Positions 1 through 8,967 are shown, counted from the first letter of the stretch. The stretch: 64,000 nt of DNA from Bauldia litoralis (GCF_900104485.1 NZ_FMXQ01000001.1:310001-374000); one strand, 5' to 3'. Translations and numbers: made by a program. The notes: generated by a model from the letters alone, not told the origin.

Positions 1-75
1 ATCCAGACCGGCGAACGCCGCTTCTATGGCTGTTTCGCCTTCAAGAAGGGCGTCATCCCGCCCGACGCCGATTGA
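1..75 (+). CDS. C-terminal end of an unidentified protein (cut by window edge)
   Basis: The first 24 codons are open in frame 1, end in DAD and stop at a TGA. The reading frame has the same codon bias as its neighbours and stops 15 bases before the ribokinase-like gene, so the two are probably one operon. The visible tail (QTGERRFYGCFAFKKG...) is too short to assign a family. A role in the same sugar pathway is only inferred from position. Confidence 0.6.
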   Translation: MQTGERRFYGCFAFKKGVIPPDAD

Positions 76-90
76 GCCGGGACCGCTGAC

Positions 91-1026
91 ATGACCGACG
101 AAAAACGCGGCATTGCCATTCTCGGCGTCTTCGTCGCCGATCTCGCCTTCCGCGCCGACCGCATGCCGGCGATGGGCGAAACCATCTTCGGCACCGGCTT
201 CAAGATGGGACCGGGCGGCAAGGGGTCGAACCAGTCCGTCGCGGCCGCGCGGGCCGGCGCCGCCGTCACCTTCATCTCGCGCCTCGGCGCCGACGATTTC
301 GGCGCCGTCGCCCGCGCCACCTGGGAGAATGAGGGCATCGCCGCCCGTGTCGTCGAGACGCCGGACCAGCCGACCGGCGCCGCTTTCATCTACGTCAACG
401 ACAAGACCGGCGAGAACGCCATCATCGTCTCGCCCGGCGTCGCCGAAAGCATCAGCCCGGCCGATGTCGACGCGGCGGCCGACGCGATCCGCGGCGCCGC
501 GGTGTTCGTCACCCAGCTCGAGCAGCCGGCCGAAACCGCCCATCGCGGCCTTGAGATCGCCCGCGAGGCCGGCGTCATCACGGTCTTCAACCCGGCGCCG
601 GCGGCGCCCGTCGACGACGCCATATACGCGCTGTGCGATTACGTCACGCCGAACGAGACCGAGGCCGCCTTCCTCACCAACCTGCCGGTCACCAACATCG
701 AGCAGGCGCGAAAGGCCGGCGATGCCTTCCTCGACAAGGGCGTCGGCACCGCGCTGATCACCCTCGGCGAAGCCGGTGCGCTGCTCCATACACCGGTCGA
801 ATCGACCCTCATCCCGGCGTTCGCCGTCGACCCTGTGGTCGAGACGGCCGGCGCCGGCGATGCCTTCAACGGCGGCTTCGCCGCGGCCCTTGCCATGGGC
901 ATGCCGCCGGCCGAGGCCGCTCGATTCGGCTGTGCGGTTGCCGGCCTCTCGGTGACCCGCCACGGCACCGCGCCGTCCATGCCGACGCTCGCCGAAATCG
1001 AGGCGCTGCTCGCCGCGCCGCACTGA
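91..1026 (+). CDS. rbsK: PfkB-family sugar kinase, ribokinase-like
   Basis: Predicted cytosolic ATP-dependent kinase of a pentose or related sugar; 311 residues, the usual ribokinase length. The PfkB N-terminal motif GGKGSN is at residues 42-47 and the C-terminal motif GAGD, with the catalytic base Asp, at about 254-257 followed by AFNGG. It starts at ATG 91, 15 bases after the preceding stop. It is convergent with a second, distinct PfkB kinase, the two stops abutting at 1026/1027. The real substrate is not visible from sequence; ribose is a family default, and the neighbouring ABC importer may deliver something else. The symbol is therefore tentative. Confidence 0.85.
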   Translation: MTDEKRGIAILGVFVADLAFRADRMPAMGETIFGTGFKMGPGGKGSNQSVAAARAGAAVTFISRLGADDFGAVARATWENEGIAARVVETPDQPTGAAFIYVNDKTGENAIIVSPGVAESISPADVDAAADAIRGAAVFVTQLEQPAETAHRGLEIAREAGVITVFNPAPAAPVDDAIYALCDYVTPNETEAAFLTNLPVTNIEQARKAGDAFLDKGVGTALITLGEAGALLHTPVESTLIPAFAVDPVVETAGAGDAFNGGFAAALAMGMPPAEAARFGCAVAGLSVTRHGTAPSMPTLAEIEALLAAPH

Positions 1027-1986
1027 TCAGGACGCGGCAGTCTCGGCCAGGAACCGGTCCACCGACTGGCGGTCCGGCAGCGCGTCGTAGACGCCGCTCC
1101 GCGAAACCGCCAGCGCCCCGGCGGCGGCGCCACGGCAGAGCGCCGCGTCGAGCGGCATGCCCTCGAGCCACCCGGTCGCGAAGGTGCCAAGGAACGCATC
1201 CCCCGCCCCGACCGCGTCGACGACCGTGGCGGCAAAGGCCGGCTGACGGCGGATGATGCCGTCCTGGATTGCGACGATTCCCTCGCCGCCCAGCGTGACG
1301 ACAACCGTCCCGATCCCGAGGTCCGCGCTGAGCGCCGCGACTGCCGCCTCGGCGTCGGCGCTTTCCACCCCGCGCCCGAGCAGGCGCCCGGCTTCGACGC
1401 GGTTGACCACCAGCAGCGACGTCGCGCCAAGCAGCGCCCCGGGCAGCGCCGCCACGCCCTCGGGCGCCGGCGAGGCGTTGAAGATCACCCGCGTTCCGGC
1501 TTCTGCGGCGATCGCCGCGGCATAGGCCGAGATCGCGGCCGGTAGTTCGAGTTGCAAGACAAGCGCATCCGCCGCCTCGATCGCCGCCCGCGCTGCCTCG
1601 ACATCGGCTTCCGACAGGTTGGCGGCAGCACCCGGCGCGATGATCGAACAGTAGTCCTCGTCCGCGACGAACACGGTGCTGGCCCCGGTCGGCGCATCCG
1701 GGTCGCGAACAACCAGCGTCGTGTCGACACCCTTCGCCTCCAGGCCATGCAGCAAAAACCGGCCGAAATCGTCGTCACCGAGCCGCGTCAGCATCCGCGC
1801 CGCGCCGCCAGCCAGGACGAACTGGCAGGCCTGGTTGCCGCCCTTGCCGCCGGCCGCCCTGGTGAACACCCCGTTGCCCACCGATTCCCCCGGTCCGGGA
1901 AGCCGGTCGGCCGCGGCGATCAGGTCCATGTGCACGCTGCCGAGCACCACGACGCCCGGGCCGCGTCGGTCGTCAGCCATTGCCAT
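1027..1986 (-). CDS. PfkB-family carbohydrate kinase
   Basis: Predicted sugar kinase of 319 residues. The N-terminal substrate-binding signature GGKGGNQ is near residues 46-52 and the catalytic GAGD near 260-263. It is clearly a paralogue of, not a duplicate of, the kinase at 91-1026. Its start overlaps the end of the upstream isomerase-like gene by 14 bases, implying translational coupling, so the two probably act in one pathway (isomerise, then phosphorylate). Substrate unknown; ribokinase, 2-keto-3-deoxygluconate kinase and related activities are all possible. Confidence 0.85.
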   Translation of the reverse strand: MAMADDRRGPGVVVLGSVHMDLIAAADRLPGPGESVGNGVFTRAAGGKGGNQACQFVLAGGAARMLTRLGDDDFGRFLLHGLEAKGVDTTLVVRDPDAPTGASTVFVADEDYCSIIAPGAAANLSEADVEAARAAIEAADALVLQLELPAAISAYAAAIAAEAGTRVIFNASPAPEGVAALPGALLGATSLLVVNRVEAGRLLGRGVESADAEAAVAALSADLGIGTVVVTLGGEGIVAIQDGIIRRQPAFAATVVDAVGAGDAFLGTFATGWLEGMPLDAALCRGAAAGALAVSRSGVYDALPDRQSVDRFLAETAAS

Positions 1987-2929
1987 CGCCGAAGACGAGA
2001 TCCTGGACGAGCGCCGTCGCCGCCATCGCGTCCTGCTTTTTCTGGATCGCCCTGAGGTCGTCCAGCGGCATCCGGTCGAGGAGCGCTTCCAGCCGCTTCA
2101 CCATCCGGATGTTGTTGGCGCATTCGCTGGTCGGGTCGACCAGTTCCGGGAAGGTGTCGAAATAGATCGTGCCGCCGAACTTGCCCTTGCGGAGTTCAAG
2201 CAGCAGTTCGAGCATGTGGAACGGGTGGATCGACGCCACCATCATGCCGTCGTCGGCCGGCCCGTAGCCATCGTTGATGTGAACGCCGAACAGCCGCCCG
2301 GCGCGCAGCGCCTGGGCCGCGACCGCGGCCGGCTGCTCGCCGGCCATCAGCACGTGGCAGACGTCCAGCGTCACGCCGAAATTCGGCAGGCCGACCTCGT
2401 GAACCGCCAGCAGCGAATCCGACATGCTGCGCAGGAGCGACACGCGACGGGGATCGCTCGGCTTGTATTCGACGCTCACCCGGACATCGGGATTGCGTGA
2501 CGCAACCTGGCGGAAACCGTCGACTTCCATGTCCCAAAGCGTGGTGTAATCGGCCTGGAAGAGGTAATCGAACCCGTCCGGCCCCATCCACAGGATGACA
2601 TGCGGAATGCCGTTGGCCGCTGCGCAATCGACCGCGGCGATCGCCGTGGCAATCGCATGCGCGCGGTTTTCAGGCTTCGGATGGGTGAAGGCACCATCGG
2701 CGAAATCCGGCCCGTCCCAGCGCAGGTTCAGCGCGGTGATCGGCATCCCGACGTCGGCCGCCGCCGCGAGGATCTCGTCGGCGGCATCGCCGAAATGCTG
2801 CGGGAAATTCAGTTCGAGAGCCGACATGCCGGGCACTTTGGCCATGATCCGGATCGCCTCCGGCACCGATATCCTGGTGCCGCCATGCGAGCGGAACGAG
2901 TTCAGTCGACTGGCAAACAGGTAGTCCAT
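1973..2929 (-). CDS. Sugar phosphate isomerase/epimerase (xylose-isomerase-like TIM barrel)
   Basis: A 318-residue protein of the AP endonuclease 2 / xylose-isomerase-like TIM-barrel superfamily, which includes sugar epimerases, isomerases and inosose-type enzymes. Candidate metal ligands are spread as usual for the fold: a Glu in VSVEYKPSDP, an Asp in VTLDVCHVLMAG and a His in GVHINDGYG. It is co-transcribed with the downstream kinase and is divergent from the ABC importer, sharing a promoter region of about 160 bases. The exact reaction cannot be read from sequence. Start ATG at 2929 is the first in frame after the promoter region. Confidence 0.8.
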   Translation of the reverse strand: MDYLFASRLNSFRSHGGTRISVPEAIRIMAKVPGMSALELNFPQHFGDAADEILAAAADVGMPITALNLRWDGPDFADGAFTHPKPENRAHAIATAIAAVDCAAANGIPHVILWMGPDGFDYLFQADYTTLWDMEVDGFRQVASRNPDVRVSVEYKPSDPRRVSLLRSMSDSLLAVHEVGLPNFGVTLDVCHVLMAGEQPAAVAAQALRAGRLFGVHINDGYGPADDGMMVASIHPFHMLELLLELRKGKFGGTIYFDTFPELVDPTSECANNIRMVKRLEALLDRMPLDDLRAIQKKQDAMAATALVQDLVFGDGNG

Positions 2930-2974
2930 GAGATCGTGTTTCCCTTCAAAAGTCCCGCTGTGACTCCGGGTTTG

Positions 2975-3002
2975 TTGACACCTTCCAAGCCTCCTGCATA
3001 CT
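2975..3002 (+). promoter_or_regulatory. Sigma70-type promoter for the ABC importer operon
   Basis: TTGACA at 2975-2980 and CATACT at 2997-3002 are separated by 16 bases. Transcription would begin near 3009, downstream of an apparent ATG at 3006. This supports the GTG at 3093, with a GGGAGG ribosome site, as the real start of the first binding-protein gene. Inferred from consensus only. Confidence 0.55.
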
Positions 3003-3092
3003 AAAATGTCGCCTCTGCCGGGAACGATCCGATCGTCACGGCAACCGTCGCACCCGACGGCGCGGGGCAGTGAAACAGTGGGAGGTACTACC

Positions 3093-4754
3093 GTGAGGTT
3101 GGACGTTTATAACAAGCTGCTGCAAATGCAGGCGAGCCGTCGGAGCATCCTGAAGGGTGCCGCCGGTGCTGGCGCCGTTGCAGCGCTCGGTTCGGCCGGG
3201 CTGATGAACCCGATGAGCCCGCTGATGCGCGGCGCTTCGGCACAGGATTCGGTCCGCGCCGAAATCCTCAAGATACCGGGTGTCGGCATGGGATCGCCGA
3301 CGGACGCCGACTGGCAGAAGGTCGGCGAGTTGTGCCTCGCCGGCACCAAGGAAACTGTCAAGGAAGGCGAGTTCGCCGGCGTTGAGCTGACCTTCATGGG
3401 GCTCAACAACCAGAACCTCCACAACTTCCTGTTCCGTGGCTTCCTCAAGCCGTGGGAGGCCTATACCGGCGCCAAGATCAACTGGATCGATCTCGCCCAG
3501 GCCGATTACAACCCGCGTCTCCAGCAGTCGATCGCCACCGGCACGGTGGACTTCGACATCATCGAGATGGGCGCGCCCTTCGAGGGCGACACGGCCAGCA
3601 AGGGCCTGCTCGACGAGATGCCCGACTGGGTCAAGAAGCTCATCGACATGGACGATTACGTCAACTACCTCAAGGCGCCGGTCGGCACCTGGGATGGCAA
3701 GACGTATCGCGTCACCGTCGACGGCGATTGCCACACCTTCGCCTACCGCACCGACTACTTCGGCGAGGGCTCGATCAGCGGCATGGCCGACGCGCCGACG
3801 ACCTGGGACCAGGTCGACGAAGTGACCAAGAAGGTCAAGGGCGAGACGGACCCGCTCACCGGTCTCGACGCCTATGGCTTCCTCGACCCGCTGAAGGGTT
3901 GGGGCGGCTTCGGCTTCTACTTCCTCGAGGATCGCGCCTCGGCCTATGCCAAGCATCCCGACAATGCGGCATGGCTGTTCGATCCCGAGACCATGAAGCC
4001 GATGGTCAACAACCCGGCCTGGGTCCGGGCGATCCAGGACGTGATGGACCTGATCGCCGCCGACGTCTATCCGCCGGACCAGATCAACGCCGATCCCGGC
4101 ACCACCGCCTTCCAGCAGTTCCTTGCCGGCACCGGCTCGATGATCTGCTGGTGGGGCGACGTCGGCTCCAACGCCCGCACGTCGGATTCGTCGGTGGTCG
4201 GCGATGTCGTCGGCTTCTCGATCAACCCCGGCGCCAAGCAGGTCTATAACGCCAAGACCAGCGAATGGGAGACGCCGGCCGAGCCGAACTTCGCGCCGAA
4301 CATGGCCTATCTCGGCTGGGGCGTTTACGTCACCAGCCGCGTGTCGGGCGACGAGAAGAAGCGCAAGGCAGCGTGGAGTGCCGCGGCCCATCTCGGCGGC
4401 AAGGACCTGTCGCTGTGGTGCTCGGCCTATCCGTCGGGCTTCCAGCCCTACCGGAACAGCCACTTCAACATCGAGGAGTGGGTCGAGGCTGGTTACGATT
4501 CCGAATTCATCAGCGATTACCTCGGCTCCGAGGCGGAATCCTACAACCATCCGAACGCCGCCATCGAGCCGCGCATCCCGGGCATCTTCCAGTACTACTC
4601 GGTCGCCGAGGACGAACTGGCCAAGGGCTTTGCCGGTCAGTATGGCTCGGCCCAGGAAACCGCCGATGCGATCGCGGCCGCCTGGGAGAAGATCACCGAC
4701 CAGATCGGACGCGAGAACCAGATCAAGCTCTACAAGGCTTCGCTGGGCATGTAG
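3093..4754 (+). CDS. Sugar ABC transporter substrate-binding protein (copy 1), Tat-type signal
   Basis: Extracytoplasmic solute-binding protein of the CUT1 sugar type, 553 residues, rather long for the family. The N terminus has a twin-arginine motif (SRRSILKG, about residues 13-20), a hydrophobic stretch and an Ala-rich cleavage region, so it is probably exported folded through Tat. The GTG start at 3093 has GGGAGG 7 bases upstream and aligns with the start of copy 2; an ATG at 3006 would lie almost on the promoter -10. It is nearly identical to the next gene over most of its length, differing mainly in the signal region and around residues 205-235. The substrate is unknown. Hexose or pentose derivatives are suggested by the adjoining kinases and isomerase. 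Confidence 0.85.
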   Translation: MRLDVYNKLLQMQASRRSILKGAAGAGAVAALGSAGLMNPMSPLMRGASAQDSVRAEILKIPGVGMGSPTDADWQKVGELCLAGTKETVKEGEFAGVELTFMGLNNQNLHNFLFRGFLKPWEAYTGAKINWIDLAQADYNPRLQQSIATGTVDFDIIEMGAPFEGDTASKGLLDEMPDWVKKLIDMDDYVNYLKAPVGTWDGKTYRVTVDGDCHTFAYRTDYFGEGSISGMADAPTTWDQVDEVTKKVKGETDPLTGLDAYGFLDPLKGWGGFGFYFLEDRASAYAKHPDNAAWLFDPETMKPMVNNPAWVRAIQDVMDLIAADVYPPDQINADPGTTAFQQFLAGTGSMICWWGDVGSNARTSDSSVVGDVVGFSINPGAKQVYNAKTSEWETPAEPNFAPNMAYLGWGVYVTSRVSGDEKKRKAAWSAAAHLGGKDLSLWCSAYPSGFQPYRNSHFNIEEWVEAGYDSEFISDYLGSEAESYNHPNAAIEPRIPGIFQYYSVAEDELAKGFAGQYGSAQETADAIAAAWEKITDQIGRENQIKLYKASLGM

Positions 4755-4866
4755 CCGCGGCCGGGTAACCGGCCAGGCATGAATCGGACTGGTGGCGCAC
4801 ACCGCGCCACCAGTCAAAATTTTCGGGGCACACCTTTTGACTGACACCACGGCTCAATGAACGCGT
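4755..4866 (+). repeat. Remnant of duplicated permease leader after binding-protein copy 1
   Basis: The bases after the copy-1 stop align with those after the copy-2 stop: the same GGCCGGG.AACCGG stretch, the same hairpin stem, a related T-rich segment and finally ATGAAC at 4857, matching the permease start ATGAAC at 6849. The spacing from stop to ATG is almost equal (103 and 104 bases). Similarity is lost after that. I read this as the truncated edge of a tandem duplication, not as a gene. From about 4867 to 5060 I see only a pair of ATCGACGAT direct repeats. Confidence 0.6.
4788..4814 (+). terminator. Hairpin after binding-protein copy 1
   Basis: A perfect 11-base-pair stem (arms 4788-4798 and 4804-4814, core GGTGGCGC/GCGCCACC) is followed by AAAATTTTC. 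It may terminate part of the transcripts or protect the binding-protein mRNA, as intercistronic hairpins do in maltose-type operons. An equivalent hairpin follows copy 2. Confidence 0.6.
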
Positions 4867-5011
4867 TGCCTGGCCTCGGTCGCAGTTCCGCGATTACCCC
4901 TTATTACTCATTGGTAGCGAGAGGATTTGTTGATCGCTTCCTCCCGCCCTGCCTTCATGGAATTTCGCCTTCTGGCGCCATATCGGCGGTCTCGATGACC
5001 CGAGATTGGCG

Positions 5012-5035
5012 ATCGACGATTGAGAAATCGACGAT
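5012..5035. promoter_or_regulatory. Pair of 9-bp direct repeats upstream of binding-protein copy 2
   Basis: ATCGACGAT occurs at 5012-5020 and again at 5027-5035, a 15-base period, 40 bases before the copy-2 GTG start. They could be a regulator site in the 5' region of the second binding-protein gene. No function can be shown from sequence. Confidence 0.25.
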
Positions 5036-5074
5036 CGGGAAGGCTGTGACCATGTTCCAGAGGGAGGAATTACC

Positions 5075-6745
5075 GTGAAGCTGGAAGTATACAATCAGTT
5101 GCTGAGGACGCAGGCGAGCCGCCGTGCCGTCCTCAGGGGCGCCGCTGGCGTTGGCGCCGCGGCGGCATTGGGCTCGGCCGGGATCGCCAGCCCGTTCGGC
5201 CCGTTGATGGGCAGCGCTCAGGCACAGGACAACATCCGGGCCGAAATTCTCAAGATCCCGGGTGTCGGCATGGGATCGCCGACGGACGCCGACTGGCAGA
5301 AGGTCGGTGAGTTGTGCCTCGGCGGCACCAGGGAAACCGTCGAGGAAGGCGAGTTCGCCGGCGTCGAGTTGACCTTCATGGGTCTCAACACCCAGAACCT
5401 CCACAACTTCCTGTTCCGTGGCTTCCTCAAGCCATGGGAGGCCTATACCGGCGCCAGGATCAACTGGATCGATCTCGCCCAGGCCGACTACAATCCGCGT
5501 CTCCAGCAGTCCCTCGCCACCGGCACCGTGGACTTCGACATCATCGAGATGGGCGCGCCTTTCGAGGGTGACACGGCCAGCAAGGGCCTGCTCGACGAGA
5601 TGCCCGAATGGGTCAAGACGCTCATCGACATGGACGACTACGTCAACTACCTCAAGGCGCCCGTCGGCACCTGGGATGGCAAGACGTATCGCATCTCGAT
5701 CGATGGCGACTGCCACACCTTCTCCTACCGCACCGACTACCTCACCGACGAGGCGATCACCGCCGCGACGGGGGTTACCTCGCCGCCAACCACCTGGGAC
5801 GTGGTCGACGACATGACGGTCAAGGTCAAGGGTCAGACGGACCCTCTTTCCGGCTTGCCGGCCTACGGCTTCCTAGACCCGCTGAAGGGCTGGGGCGGCT
5901 TCGGTTTCTACTTCCTCGAGGACCGCGCAACGGCCTACGTCAAGCATCCCGACGATCCGGCATGGCTCTTCGATCCCGAGACAATGAAGCCGCGGATCAA
6001 CAACCCGGGCTGGGTCCAGGCGATCCAGGACGTCATGGACCTGATCGCCGCCGATGCGTATCCGCCGGACCAGATCAACATGGATCCGGGCGGCACCGGC
6101 TTCCAGCAGTACCTCGCCGGCACGGGGTCGAGCCTGTGCTGGTGGGGCGACATCGGCTCGAGCGCCCGCACCACGGATTCATCCGTGGTCGGCGATGTGG
6201 TCGGCTTCTCGATCAATCCCGGCGCCAAGCGGGTCTACAACGCCAGGACCAGTGAGTGGGAGACGCCGGCCGAGCCGAACTTCGCGCCGAACATGGCCTA
6301 TCTCGGCTGGGGCGTTTACGTCACCAGCCGCGTGTCGGGCGACGAGAAGAAGCGCAAGGCAGCCTGGAGTGCCGCGGCGCACCTCGGCGGCAAGGACATT
6401 TCGCTGTGGATGTCCGCCTATCCGTCGGGCTTCCAGCCCTACCGGAACTCCCACTTCAATTATGACGAATGGGAAGAGGCCGGATACAATCGGGACTATA
6501 TCGAGAATTATCTCGGCTCGAACCTCGACAGCTACAACCACCCGAACGCCGCCATCGAGCCGCGCATCCCCGGCATCTTCCAGTACTACTCGGTCGCCGA
6601 GGACGAACTGGCCAAGGGCTTTGCCGGCCAGTATGGCTCGGCCCAGGAAACCGCCGACGCGATCGCGGCTGCATGGGAGAAGATCACCGACCAGATCGGA
6701 CGTGAAAGCCAGATCAGGCTCTACAAGGCTTCACTGGGTATGTAA
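5075..6745 (+). CDS. Sugar ABC transporter substrate-binding protein (copy 2), Tat-type signal
   Basis: A 556-residue CUT1-type extracytoplasmic sugar-binding protein and tandem paralogue of the gene at 3093-4754. The GTG start is preceded by GGGAGG at 5062-5067. The twin-arginine segment ASRRAVLRG is followed by a hydrophobic, Ala/Gly-rich region ending near residue 50. Most of the mature chain matches copy 1. A divergent, three-residue-longer patch lies around residues 210-240 (YLTDEAITAATG...), a plausible part of the ligand pocket or domain interface. This copy sits directly before the permeases, so it is probably the ancestral partner; copy 1 may have changed substrate range or dosage. 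That is inference. Confidence 0.85.
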   Translation: MKLEVYNQLLRTQASRRAVLRGAAGVGAAAALGSAGIASPFGPLMGSAQAQDNIRAEILKIPGVGMGSPTDADWQKVGELCLGGTRETVEEGEFAGVELTFMGLNTQNLHNFLFRGFLKPWEAYTGARINWIDLAQADYNPRLQQSLATGTVDFDIIEMGAPFEGDTASKGLLDEMPEWVKTLIDMDDYVNYLKAPVGTWDGKTYRISIDGDCHTFSYRTDYLTDEAITAATGVTSPPTTWDVVDDMTVKVKGQTDPLSGLPAYGFLDPLKGWGGFGFYFLEDRATAYVKHPDDPAWLFDPETMKPRINNPGWVQAIQDVMDLIAADAYPPDQINMDPGGTGFQQYLAGTGSSLCWWGDIGSSARTTDSSVVGDVVGFSINPGAKRVYNARTSEWETPAEPNFAPNMAYLGWGVYVTSRVSGDEKKRKAAWSAAAHLGGKDISLWMSAYPSGFQPYRNSHFNYDEWEEAGYNRDYIENYLGSNLDSYNHPNAAIEPRIPGIFQYYSVAEDELAKGFAGQYGSAQETADAIAAAWEKITDQIGRESQIRLYKASLGM

Positions 6746-6777
6746 TCATGGCCGGGCAACCGGTTGGCAAGCATCGG

Positions 6778-6805
6778 ACTGGTGGCGCATGACGGCGCCA
6801 CCAGT
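6778..6805 (+). terminator. Hairpin between binding-protein copy 2 and permease
   Basis: An 11-bp stem (arms 6778-6788 and 6795-6805) identical in sequence to the hairpin after copy 1, followed by CTATATTTTTC. It lies 40 bases before the permease start, where a partial terminator or mRNA-stabilising hairpin would let binding protein exceed permease. Confidence 0.6.
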
Positions 6806-6848
6806 CTATATTTTTCTGGGAAACTGCTTTGTCTGATATCACCGCACG

Positions 6849-7991
6849 ATGAACACGACGATGACCGCAAGCGCCCGGCGCCCGCTCGAAATGGTGCAAC
6901 CGGCCAACAAGGCCGGCCAGCATGCTGCCGGCAAGCTGATGATCGCGGCAGGCTCGATCCTGTTCGTAGCCGTCCTGGCCTTCCAGATCCTCTACGCTTC
7001 CGGCGTCACCGAAACCGGCTTCGCCTCGTGGCTGCCGGTGCTCTACGCCTACATCCTGTGGGCGGCGTCGATCGTCGTCGGCCAGGTCCTCGTCCGCGGC
7101 GAACGCGGGTTGCGGGCGACCTTCGTCCTGCCGGCCGTCTTCTTCACCGTCGCGCTGGTGATCTTCCCGACCCTGTTCGGCTTCTACATCGCCTTCACCA
7201 GTTGGAACCTCGGCTCCGACGCCGGCCGCGTCTTCAACGGCTTCGACAACATCCGCACCATGTGGAACGACCCGTTCTACTGGAACGCGCTCACCAACAT
7301 GATCTATTACAGCCTGATGGTGCTGGTCGAATACGCCATCGCCTTCGGCCTGGCCCTGATCCTCAACACCGAGATTCGCGCCCGGCGCTTCTTCCGTGTC
7401 GTCTTCCTCCTGCCCTTCATGCTGTCGCCGGTGGCGGTCAGCTGGATGGTCGGCAAGTCGATCATGGAAAACCGCTTCGGCCCGATGGCCCGCCTCGCCC
7501 GTGCGCTCGGCTGGGACCGTCCCGCCTTCTTCAGCGATCCCTGGATCGCCCGCATGTCGATCGAGATGATGGACGGTTGGGTGTTCATCCCGCTGATCAT
7601 GATCCTGCTGCTCGCCGGCCTCCAGGCGCTGCCGAAGGAATGCCTCGAGGCCGCCAGGGTCGACGGCGCCACCGGCTGGCAGACCTTCTGGCGGATCATC
7701 TTCCCGCTGATGCTGCCGGTGTCGATCACCGCCATCATCATCCGCATCATCTTCAAGCTGAAGCTCGCCGACATCGTCATCAACGTCACCTCCGGCGGTC
7801 CCGGCGGGGCCACCGACACGGTGTCGAGCTTCATCTATCGCGAGTATCGGGACCGATCGAATGTCGGCTATGGCACGGCGCTGGCCGAGGTCTATCTGAT
7901 CGCGATCATCATCTTCATCACGGTGCTGCTCGTCATCGGCCGGCGCGTCGCCAGGCGGTATGGCGCCCTGCCCACCGTCGCACAGTCCTAG
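6849..7991 (+). CDS. Sugar ABC transporter permease (MalF-like)
   Basis: Inner-membrane permease subunit of 380 residues. The N-terminal part carries extra hydrophobic segments (about residues 30-50 and 60-80) before the six-helix binding-protein-dependent permease domain. The EAA loop that docks the ATPase is visible near residues 262-285 (EAARVDGATGWQTF...). The ATG at 6849 is the natural start; the equivalent ATGAAC is retained as a fossil after copy 1. The second permease follows after 10 bases. No ATP-binding protein gene lies in the window, so the importer must use one encoded elsewhere. Confidence 0.88.
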   Translation: MNTTMTASARRPLEMVQPANKAGQHAAGKLMIAAGSILFVAVLAFQILYASGVTETGFASWLPVLYAYILWAASIVVGQVLVRGERGLRATFVLPAVFFTVALVIFPTLFGFYIAFTSWNLGSDAGRVFNGFDNIRTMWNDPFYWNALTNMIYYSLMVLVEYAIAFGLALILNTEIRARRFFRVVFLLPFMLSPVAVSWMVGKSIMENRFGPMARLARALGWDRPAFFSDPWIARMSIEMMDGWVFIPLIMILLLAGLQALPKECLEAARVDGATGWQTFWRIIFPLMLPVSITAIIIRIIFKLKLADIVINVTSGGPGGATDTVSSFIYREYRDRSNVGYGTALAEVYLIAIIIFITVLLVIGRRVARRYGALPTVAQS

Positions 7992-8001
7992 GGAGGCGAC
8001 A

Positions 8002-8925
8002 GTGGCCACCACCGCATCGACCTTCAACGCAGAGCTTCACCAGCCGGGCCGCGGCGCCGGCCATGTCATGACCCGCGTCCTGATCTACGGCGTCCTGATC
8101 TTCTGGGCCTTCATCTGCCTGTTCCCGATCTTCTGGACGTTCACCACGTCGTTCAAGTCGGCGCCCGACGTCATGCAGGGCCGGCTGATCCCCTTCCTCG
8201 ATTTCGTCCCGGACTGGAAGGGCTGGCGCTCGCTCGGCCTGTCGCCCGACACCATCTGGGAAACCTCGACGGTGCGCGACGAATTCCTCAAGCGCCTCGG
8301 CAACAGCCTGATCGCCTCGATCGGCGGCTCGCTGCTGGCGCTGGCGCTGGGCGCGCTGGCCGGCTACGGCCTCGCCCGCTTTCCCTACCGCTTCGGCCCG
8401 CTGAAGAATGACGACATCTCCTTCTTCTTCATCTCGCAGCTCATCCTGCCGCCGGTCGTCCTGGCGATGCCCTTCCTCGTTCTCTACAAGGAACTGATCC
8501 TCCTCGACTCGCTGCCCGGCCTGATCCTCGTCTATACGCTGATGGTCCTGCCGATCGTCATCTGGATCATGCGCGACCAGTTCGCCAACATCCCGGTCGA
8601 GCTTGAGGAAGCCGCCTTCGTCGACGGCCTGTCGATCTGGGGCACCTTCCTCCGGATCGTTCTGCCGCTGGCGCTGCCCGGCATGGTCGCCGCGCTGATC
8701 CTCGCCCTGGTGCTGTGCTGGAACGAATACTTCTTCGCCGCCCTGCTGACCGGCGCCAACGCCCAGACCCTGCCGGTGATGGTCGCCAGCCAGACCGGCT
8801 CGCAGGGCATCAGCTGGTGGTCGATGGCCGCGCTCTCGACAGCCGCCATCCTGCCCCTGATGGTCGTCGGCATCCTGCTCGAGCGCTACATCATCAAGGG
8901 CCTCGCCACCGGCGCCGTGAAGTAG
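8002..8925 (+). CDS. Sugar ABC transporter permease (MalG-like)
   Basis: Second inner-membrane permease, 307 residues with about six membrane helices. The EAA motif is near residues 198-220 (LEEAAFVDGLSIWGTFLRI). I chose GTG at 8002 because GGGAGG sits 6 bases upstream, right after the first permease's stop at 7991; an in-frame ATG at 7960 would overlap the first gene without a ribosome site. The operon appears to end here, with repeat-rich non-coding DNA following. Confidence 0.88.
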   Translation: MATTASTFNAELHQPGRGAGHVMTRVLIYGVLIFWAFICLFPIFWTFTTSFKSAPDVMQGRLIPFLDFVPDWKGWRSLGLSPDTIWETSTVRDEFLKRLGNSLIASIGGSLLALALGALAGYGLARFPYRFGPLKNDDISFFFISQLILPPVVLAMPFLVLYKELILLDSLPGLILVYTLMVLPIVIWIMRDQFANIPVELEEAAFVDGLSIWGTFLRIVLPLALPGMVAALILALVLCWNEYFFAALLTGANAQTLPVMVASQTGSQGISWWSMAALSTAAILPLMVVGILLERYIIKGLATGAVK

Positions 8926-8967
8926 CGGCAACGCCTTTAAACGGGCGCGCCGCCTATCCTCCACCGT

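Noticed and set aside
3036-4850. Long minus-strand frame opposite the first binding-protein gene
   Set aside because: Antisense shadow with no recognised motif; the plus-strand gene has a signal peptide and paralogue.
4857-5078. Possible 73-residue gene after binding-protein copy 1
   Set aside because: Only its first bases match the permease start; the rest has no similarity, no ribosome site and runs into the next gene's leader.
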